DNA of 64,000 bases from Nectonema munidae (taxonomy: Eukaryota; Nematomorpha; Nectonematoida; Nectonematidae): assembly GCA_030549495.1 (NCBI GenBank), contig JAUIRK010000567.1:1-64000 (forward strand), written 5' to 3'. The notes beneath the pieces are model-generated. The model was not told the DNA's origin. It saw nothing but the letters and a program-made list of their open reading frames with translations, and searched no databases. Positions 59,701-64,000 of this stretch are shown here, one piece after another. The position numbers were made by a program, and so were the translations under genes. The first letter of the stretch is position 1; every line of letters begins with the position of its first letter.

Positions 59701-62700
59701 CAATGCTCTAAACTCATACTTAACAGATTGAGACTAGATAGTTAGTTTCACTTCTAACCAGTCATAAACATTAGAAGCATTCGTCTAGCTCACTGTGTAA
59801 TTTTTTATTGTCGGTATTGCATCTAAGAGAAGAATATTATCAATAATTGTATACGTAGGGATGTTACGATCCAAATTCCAACCCAGGAATACTCATTATT
59901 ATTCATTGCTTCCATAGTTTGGCGATCTATCACTAAACTTTATTCTTTATAACTTTTTACAAAATGATAAAAGTAGGATATATCCAGGGCTTCGGAGCCT
60001 TCTCAAAATTGCTTAACTCCGGCTCCGGGGCATAGATTTTTTGACTACGGCTCCGGCTCCTACTCCGGCTCCAAGTATATTTTCAATATTTATTGTGATT
60101 TCTTTCAGTTATACATAAAGTTCGGAGAAACTTTGCAGATACAAACTAAATATTTGCCATCTTCACTCTCTACAAAATAATTAAAAACGTCGGACTTTAA
60201 TAATGAATTTTCGGCCATCGATATAATATGTATTTTTTAAACAATTCTAAAAAAAATAAGTTTGGTGCATAATAAAAATTTTCTAAAAATTAAATAGATA
60301 AAACTGATTTTTTATTACCTATATTTATGTTTACACGGAATAAGAAATAGCATAAAGTATGGCAATGAAAAACAATTATATAAATCTATAATATATAATT
60401 ATCAATACTAAATATATAATTATAATAATAATCATTGCTTCTCATTGACAATGTCGTGTTGTGCTTTCTTGCTTATCGATCTGAAGGAAAATTGAAAATT
60501 GTGAGATGCAATCTCTTTTACTCTATAATTTATATATGTTGTTTAAAAATATTTATTACTTTTACTTCACTGTTTCACACACATATGTTGACTTGCAGCC
60601 GGTAAGAGGGAGCCTAACATTAAAATTTGTGACTCCGGCTCTTACTGTCAGAATATTACGGCTCCAGGGGCTCCGGCTCCAGCTCCGACTCCAAAGCCCT
60701 GGATATATCCAGGAGAGCTCGAATGTTGGATTAGAAAATAGAAACGATATTTTTTAAAAAACCCTGTATACTTACAAAGTATAATTTTTTTCCTAAAAAT
60801 TACAATTAAGTAGCGAATCTATTAAAGGCTATCTTAAGCTGCTATTTTTAAACATACATACTACTTCTAGTTTTTCATGTCACGTTACTTTTGAAGCAGT
60901 GTTAGAATTTACGTTACAGATATGATAAAAGTAACATAATGTAAATATATGGGAAGAAAGAAAAATATAAAATCGACTACCGGATATCCGTAGGTAATTT
61001 ATACTATCCAATCGGATACACAATTCCGCTATTCGAAATCGCTCAAATATTCGACTTCCAGATAAATTACCATCCGGTACATCTATAGTAAAGAGAGAAG
61101 ACATTGTATTGTTAAACACAAATGCATACCAATTCCCTTTTCATCCGCTCTCGCTTACGAGTTAGTTCGGCAAGGAGGCGAGCCTTTTCCAAGTCTTGTC
61201 GAAGTCTGCGGCAATGATTCACTTCAAAATTCGTCGTCAGATTCTTCTGATCCATCTCTTTCAACTTCTATATGATATCAAAGGTTGAATAGTATAAGTG
61301 CATTATATTAGGGAGGATCGCAGAAAAAGAAGACTACACTAAGTCTAATCTAACCCTTTCTGCGTGTGCACACCAGGAAGGTACTCTCAACTTCTTGACT
61401 GAAAAAATAACATAAAAGTGATCTATCTTTGGAGTATTTCACATTAGAATAAATTTTTTTATTATAATTAAAAAATCTTTTTTAAAAGAATTTGAGTCTG
61501 AAACTCAACAGTAAAACCAGTAAAGTAATATAAAAAATCTACTCACAAGTCTAACAAGTCTTTTAATGAAAAAAAAAATATAAAATAAAATTATTGGTGG
61601 AGCGAGAGGTTTTTCCATCCAGTAGGAAAATGATGACTTTAATAAAAGAAGATGAAATACCATTCAAGGTTAAAATTACCCTATTTTTATCAATGGTTAC
61701 AAAAAGGAAGTATTATAAGGGAAAAGTTTAAGAGAAGTATAAAGAAAAGAAGTTACATTGTTTTTTAGAGTTTGAGAACGAGCCAGTAAGCTTCTTAAAA
61801 GAGGAACTCCGCTTCTTGACTGACGTTTCTGCATCCAATAAGAAATAAGTTTATGTATGAATGCTTTATTGACGAAACCACTAAACTCTTCCATTTTTGG
61901 TATTTTTTGAATTCTGTTTTAAAGAATACGATTATAAAACATTGACTGCTAAAGAAAATATAAATACGTTTTCATTGATATGCTGGGCAGACAAATATCT
62001 GGCGAACGTAGACGCTTTTCGGCGAGTATTTTGCGAGCCTTTCGCACATTTTCGTAGCACGTCGCGTAGGATGGAGGATTTGAGAGCGTGGGAGACGAAA
62101 CGGGTTGTTGGGAATTGGCATTTTTCTTGACTGACCAGGATTGAGCCCACTGCTCTGGACGAAGATTTGAAGGAGTGTGAGTGACACAGTACACAATTTT
62201 GCGAACTTGAAAATAATCAATATTCTTTAATGTTTTAACATGTCTGGAAGGAAAGCAATTTAATAGAACTCTTTCTCTATTTGCTTATTTGGGCTAACAC
62301 TTTTTGTAACTCTATGTTACTGTTTCTCAAAAACTAAAGAACGTTTATTCATAAGTAACGAAAAAGCACAGATTTTAAGTGGTTTTTGAAAATAAATAGT
62401 ACATTTTCATATTAAAGAGTCCATTATTTTAAGTTTAAGGACATGTCCAAATTTTAAAGCCTTTAAATTTTATCATATTGCAATATCAATGTTTTACACA
62501 CATTTTTTACAACTATATCAAGGCTATTTTGGACAGGAGAGAGGGGTAAAGACAATCTCACTACCTTGCCTATGTATTTTAAAAAATGATTAGGATTTTA
62601 GAAATTTCCGTGATTCTGATTATTATAAGCAGAATCGACCCCAACTCTAGGTAGGTATAAGGTTTGAAATATAATACTTTACTACAAAACTCTACATGCC

Positions 62701-64000
62701 CTAGACTTTAACCTACTGGTCTCAAAGTGAAATTGCTTTTAAAAAGAATAATTTTGGTAGATAAATCTATAGCGGAGCAAATTTTAGTTCAACAAATAGT
62801 AGTATCAGTTAATCTTGAGCGATTTTATGATTTAGAAATTTTCATTAGTGAAAAAAACTGTTCTTACATGCCTGAACGCTACATAACTGTAACTGTTTGT
62901 ATACAAGAAATAATTCTTCAAAAATATTAATAAGGAAAAAAATTTCATGAATTTTCAAGAATTTTGTGAATAGGATCTATTATTTTTGTAAGTGGAATTC
63001 ATATTTTACTATACATATAAAAAGAAAATCTATATTTAAGGATCTTATAGTGACTTCAAATTCAAATAAGCAAAAAATGCTCCAACCGATTTTAAATTCG
63101 TATTTGGTTTGTGGGACGTTAGTTTAACACTGCAATAACATCAATAAGAAAAAGACATTTGCACTTACAAAAAAATAAAAAGATAACCTGAGTGCGTCTT
63201 AGTGACCGGCTCAACAATCATATACAAGCTCGCCAGTTGAGCGCAAGTAACGTGGAAAGCCGTGTAACAGTGCAGCTTGTGACATTGAATGCAAGCGCCC
63301 TTGAACTTCTGTTTGCAGATGTAGCAGACTAATTTCCATCGCGCCGCTGGAATCAAGTTGATGCCTTCTATTGGCTCCAAAAATACTGGATTTGCGAAGG
63401 AAATCTAAAATAAACGTACAAAATTAAAGTAAAAAGCAGAGCATAATAAATTATCGGCCCGTTTTATACGAGAAAAAGCAGTAGAGGTTAAGTAATTTTA
63501 TATAAAACTAATTCAAGAGTGCGTATCCACAACAAAGTACACACATGTGTGCGTAGGTAGACAATGTCTTAACCCATTAAGTCCCAATGTTCCCATTTGG
63601 GAACATAAGTAATTTCATCTTCGTCTGCTTTTTTCAATGACTTTGAATATAAATCGTCTGCGTTTTTTTACATATCGTCTGATTTCTATGGTACTTAATG
63701 GGTTAATATGCGTTTTCTTTTTTATCATTCGCGCTTAAAAAATTTAATTCTTTAATTTCTCTCTTAGTGATACGAATAATAATATAAAGATTTTTAGGTT
63801 TGATAATACTTTTTAAAAAAAAGTAAAAAAATTGTTATAAAGCAGAACAAAAGTCCCTTTTTTTAATATTAAATTTAACAATCTTAGATCACTCTTAGTA
63901 AAATTATGCAAAGAGAAGGTTCGTTTATATTTTAATATAATTTTTACATATATTATTTGTTTATGAATTTTTTACTTCTATAAAAAGTGGAAATCTTCTA
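47624..64000 (-). CDS. Brpf: BRPF/peregrin-type bromodomain-PHD-PWWP protein, C-terminal part
   Basis: Scaffold subunit of MOZ/MORF/HBO1 histone acetyltransferase complexes; reads histone marks in chromatin. Nine coding exons are in the window, all phases consistent: 63404-63188, 62205-61968, 61913-61757, 61267-61130, 59055-58324, 57786-57162, 54376-54201, 50023-49863, 47774-47624. Together they make 865 codons including TAG. Domains in order: extended PHD, central basic/coiled linker, bromodomain, Ser-rich linker, PWWP. The EPC-like N-terminus and first PHD should lie to the right of the window. Vertebrate BRPF1-3 have this same order, and the similarity (for example [49 protein letters not shown]) is too close for other families. 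Introns hold many transposons but do not interrupt exons. It may correspond to Drosophila Br140. Confidence 0.94.
47775..49862 (-). other. BRPF intron (last)
   Basis: 2088 bp, AT-rich. A lone tRNA-type box B (CAAGTTCGAATCCTGGATCC on the minus strand at 47910-47930) may be the end of an eroded SINE. No coding evidence. Confidence 0.6.
49863..50023 (-). CDS. Brpf: BRPF exon: middle of PWWP domain
   Basis: [53 protein letters not shown] then TG|GTAAGC, after the acceptor AAAACTTTGCAG. Human: HNGVTIPAPPLDVLKIGEHM...EKLFLVLFFDNKRSW. The FFD motif provides the aromatic cage Phe. 161 bp, phase 0 in, phase 2 out. Confidence 0.93.
50206..50342. mobile_element. TTAACCC MITE, 137 bp, copy B
   Basis: Begins TTAACCCATTTACGACC and ends GGTCTTAAATGGGTTAG (the final TTAA mutated to TTAG). 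Internal TCGTCTGCTTTTTTCAATGA, ATAAATCGTCTGCGTTTTTT and ATATCGTCTG. Same orientation as the copy at 63569, inverse of 37964. Confidence 0.83.
50590..51060 (+). repeat. Degenerate tandem array, unit 100-150 bp
   Basis: Four units marked by ATGCTGGTTTAATTTCTAC (50631, 50782), ATGCTAGTTTCATTTCTGA (50909) and ATGCTTATTTTATTTCTGT (51008), preceded by ACCAAATCGACC-type sequence and followed by CTCAGATTTTGGATTTA. Spacing shrinks from ~151 to ~99 bp as the units decay. Confidence 0.7.
51840..52420 (+). repeat. Degenerate ~130-bp satellite, about five units
   Basis: Units are marked by CCTATTTTCAAGTATGCTGA (51861), CCCATTTTCAAATATGCTGA (51998), CCCATTTTGAAATATTGTGA (52128), TATTTTTAAGTATGATGACT (~52258) and CTATTTTCAATTATGCTGAA (~52389). 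Spacing is ~130-137 bp. Each unit also has AAACCTGTCAAAA-like and TTGATATCAAATTATAT-like blocks. No other array of this kind in the window. Confidence 0.75.
52710..53235 (+). pseudogene. Tc1/IS630-type transposase relic
   Basis: Frames give [11 protein letters not shown]...[10 protein letters not shown] (N-terminal helix-turn-helix zone, near 52710), [20 protein letters not shown] and later [20 protein letters not shown] followed by RKNKA. FIDxxGFNLH...R is the first catalytic Asp block of the IS630/Tc1/mariner DDE family. At least five in-frame stops or frame changes occur, and the remaining catalytic blocks are missing. Confidence 0.7.
53444..53600 (-). pseudogene. hAT transposase C-terminal fragment
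   Basis: The minus strand reads [45 protein letters not shown] and TAG. This matches the hAT dimerisation motif (SxxSERxFSxxGxIV...R..LxPExVExLxFL). Only the last ~45 residues remain; the natural stop is kept, but no upstream domain is seen. Confidence 0.72.
54201..54376 (-). CDS. Brpf: BRPF exon: start of PWWP domain
   Basis: The acceptor GTGCATTTCCCATCCAG supplies AC to complete Asp. Then [20 protein letters not shown] leads to [20 protein letters not shown], ending ATC|GTAATT. Human BRPF1: LEPLKVVWAKCSGYPSYPAL. The two Tyr of the methyl-lysine cage (GYPxYP) are kept. Overlapping open frames here are shadows. Confidence 0.95.
55050..55135. repeat. 86-bp repeat, copy 2 (inside BRPF intron)
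   Basis: Matches 33471-33556 with three substitutions, no gaps and the same strand. The two flanks differ fully at both ends, so the duplicated block is sharply bounded. Confidence 0.9.
55850..56369. mobile_element. hAT MITE with GACTCCGACTCC-type sequence
   Basis: The flanks GTTAAACA and ATTAAACA agree at 7 of 8 positions. The 504-bp element starts CAGGGGAGAAGAG, with subterminal AATCCGACTCCAACTCCGGA, and ends with the inverse of CAGGGTGGGGATTCGAAG. Non-coding. Confidence 0.7.
56627..56770. mobile_element. Pogo/Tigger-like terminal fragment
   Basis: After TA comes CAGTCAGAACTCGTTAATTC, GACACTCCATTATCCGATAA. This layout (CAGTxxxACCTCGxTxATxCGAxx) is typical of pogo/Tigger termini. I found no partner end, so the boundaries are uncertain. 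Confidence 0.5.
57162..57786 (-). CDS. Brpf: BRPF exon: Ser/Thr-rich linker
   Basis: 625 bp, from GATCATTAG to GATG|GTAAGC, phase 0 in and phase 1 out. Starts [20 protein letters not shown]. Low-complexity, Ser/Asp/Pro-rich and without a recognised domain; such linkers between bromodomain and PWWP are poorly conserved in BRPF proteins. The call rests on matching phases with both neighbours and an open frame over 208 codons. Confidence 0.88.
57787..58323 (-). other. BRPF intron
   Basis: 537 bp, AT-rich, nothing recognisable inside. Confidence 0.75.
58324..59055 (-). CDS. Brpf: BRPF exon: bromodomain and basic tail
   Basis: 244 codons, from TTCTTTAG|GTCAAC to AAA|GTAATG. Exon residues ~20-125 form the bromodomain: [37 protein letters not shown] and the acetyl-lysine pocket IISNCLTYN, whose Asn (exon residue 90) is the conserved acetyl-lysine contact. 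A glutamate cluster follows, then a basic nuclear-localisation-like stretch [16 protein letters not shown] and a Pro-rich segment [10 protein letters not shown]. The bromodomain is complete and has no frame damage. Confidence 0.95.
59056..61129 (-). other. BRPF intron carrying a hAT MITE
   Basis: 2074 bp. The MITE at 59977-60709 takes up a third of it. The remainder shows no conserved frame. Confidence 0.75.
59977..60709. mobile_element. hAT MITE, 717 bp, GGCTCCGGCTCC-rich ends
   Basis: A perfect 8-bp duplication GATATATC (59977-59984, 60702-60709). Starts CAGGGCTTCGGAGCC and ends with the inverse of CAGGGCTTTGGAGTCGG. Each end has iterated CTCCGGCTCC blocks in inverted orientation. Interior AT-rich, non-coding. 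Resembles the element at 55858 in its terminal motif. Confidence 0.85.
61130..61267 (-). CDS. Brpf: BRPF exon: helical linker
   Basis: [46 protein letters not shown], between ATCATATAG and TTG|GTATGC. Human: [31 protein letters not shown]. A long basic helix. 46 codons, phase 0 at both ends, and too interrupted by introns to appear as a long open frame. Confidence 0.95.
61268..61756 (-). other. BRPF intron
   Basis: 489 bp between phase-0 sites. No element or gene seen. Confidence 0.75.
61757..61913 (-). CDS. Brpf: BRPF exon: conserved linker before the bromodomain
   Basis: [52 protein letters not shown], then AAT|GTAACT. The human counterpart is [27 protein letters not shown]. The SYWxxKRxSRxGxPLLR block is highly conserved in BRPF proteins. 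157 bp, ending in phase 0. Confidence 0.93.
61914..61967 (-). other. 54-bp intron of the BRPF gene
   Basis: Starts GTATTTATATTTTC and ends CTTTAAAACAG. Phase 2 to phase 2 joining gives Thr and then [14 protein letters not shown]. It is the shortest intron in the window; the others are 0.5-8.8 kb. Confidence 0.75.
61968..62205 (-). CDS. Brpf: BRPF exon: end of ePHD and basic linker
   Basis: The acceptor GATTATTTTCAAG gives TT to complete the split codon (Val), then [19 protein letters not shown] with the last Cys and His ligands of the ePHD (human RKTAYCDVHTP). A linker with [20 protein letters not shown] follows (human VRKKAKKAKKALAEP...VCAPYIP). Ends ...SMKAC-type codon split AC|GTATTT, phase 2. 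The two other frames here are open but are overlaps without homology. Confidence 0.88.
62206..63187 (-). other. BRPF intron
   Basis: 982 bp. Nothing recognisable; the plus-strand open frame at 62727-62930 has no homology that I know and is AT-rich. Confidence 0.7.
63188..63404 (-). CDS. Brpf: BRPF exon: extended PHD (ePHD) finger
   Basis: The acceptor TTTATTTTAG is followed by [72 protein letters not shown], then G|GTTATC. Human BRPF1 has VSFANTVFIEPIDG...[23 protein letters not shown]. Zinc ligands CxxC...CxxC...C...HxxC are intact. It starts in phase 0 and ends in phase 1. The donor GTTATC is weak, but the phase and the next exon's continuation (SVRK..YC..HTP) confirm it. Confidence 0.95.
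63405..64000 (-). other. BRPF intron (continues past the window)
   Basis: Upstream of the ePHD exon. Contains one TTAACCC MITE; no exon seen up to the window edge. Confidence 0.7.
63569..63706. mobile_element. TTAACCC MITE, 138 bp, copy C
   Basis: Intact TTAA at both ends (63569-63572, 63703-63706). Inverted termini TTAACCCATTAAGTCCCA and TTAACCCATTAAGTACCA. Contains the palindrome TGTTCCCATTTGGGAACA and TCGTCTGCTTTTTTCAATGA, AAATCGTCTGCG and ATATCGTCTG. The best-preserved copy. Confidence 0.88.

Noticed and set aside
61932-62220. Two alternative open frames over the BRPF linker exon
   Set aside because: Only one frame continues the ePHD (YC..HTP) and joins both neighbours in phase; the other two are overlaps.

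Overview
This is a very AT-rich animal genomic window with spliced genes, introns from 54 bp to almost 9 kb, and a dense load of small DNA transposons. Both host proteins look arthropod-like. The AT bias, the mix of tiny and huge introns and the repeat load would fit a crustacean such as a sea-louse-type copepod, but that organism call is inference. There are no bacterial operons, rRNA genes or CRISPR arrays.

Layout. (1) 1-4322 is an almost complete piggyBac element, cut exactly at the window's left edge. It has a TTAA at its right end, short inverted termini and a transposase with all three catalytic aspartates plus a C-terminal zinc finger. A roughly 2 kb intron appears to sit immediately after the start codon, and there is one frameshift. 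(2) 4323-12900 holds no host gene, but carries hAT relics, a nested hAT pair with a perfect 8-bp target duplication, a retroposed repeat with an 18-bp duplication, and a MITE built from CGAAAAC motifs. (3) 12929-33296, minus strand: a cyclin D gene. Four exons are assigned with matching splice phases, and a short fifth one carrying the stop is a candidate. (4) 33297-47622: intergenic, with SINEs, LINE fragments, MITEs and two related 165-bp modules. (5) 47624 to beyond 64000, minus strand: the last nine coding exons (865 codons including the stop) of a BRPF/peregrin-type gene: extended PHD, central linker, bromodomain, Ser-rich linker and PWWP, ending in a TAG stop. The upstream exons (EPC-like region, first PHD) lie outside the window.

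How they work: the BRPF protein is the chromatin-reading scaffold of MOZ/MORF/HBO1 histone acetyltransferase complexes, and cyclin D activates CDK4/6 at G1. I see no evidence that they function together beyond being neighbours on the same strand. One 86-bp sequence, differing at three positions, occurs both just upstream of the cyclin D start codon and inside a BRPF intron.

The most unusual items are the piggyBac start-codon/intron arrangement, the family of ~135-bp TTAA-bounded MITEs with TCGTCTG motifs, the shared 86-bp block, the degenerate ~130-bp satellite inside a BRPF intron, and a cyclin D that seems to lack both the LxCxE motif and the C-terminal degron tail. I did not find a convincing new multi-gene biological system. 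Splice models and homologies were made by eye, without database searches.
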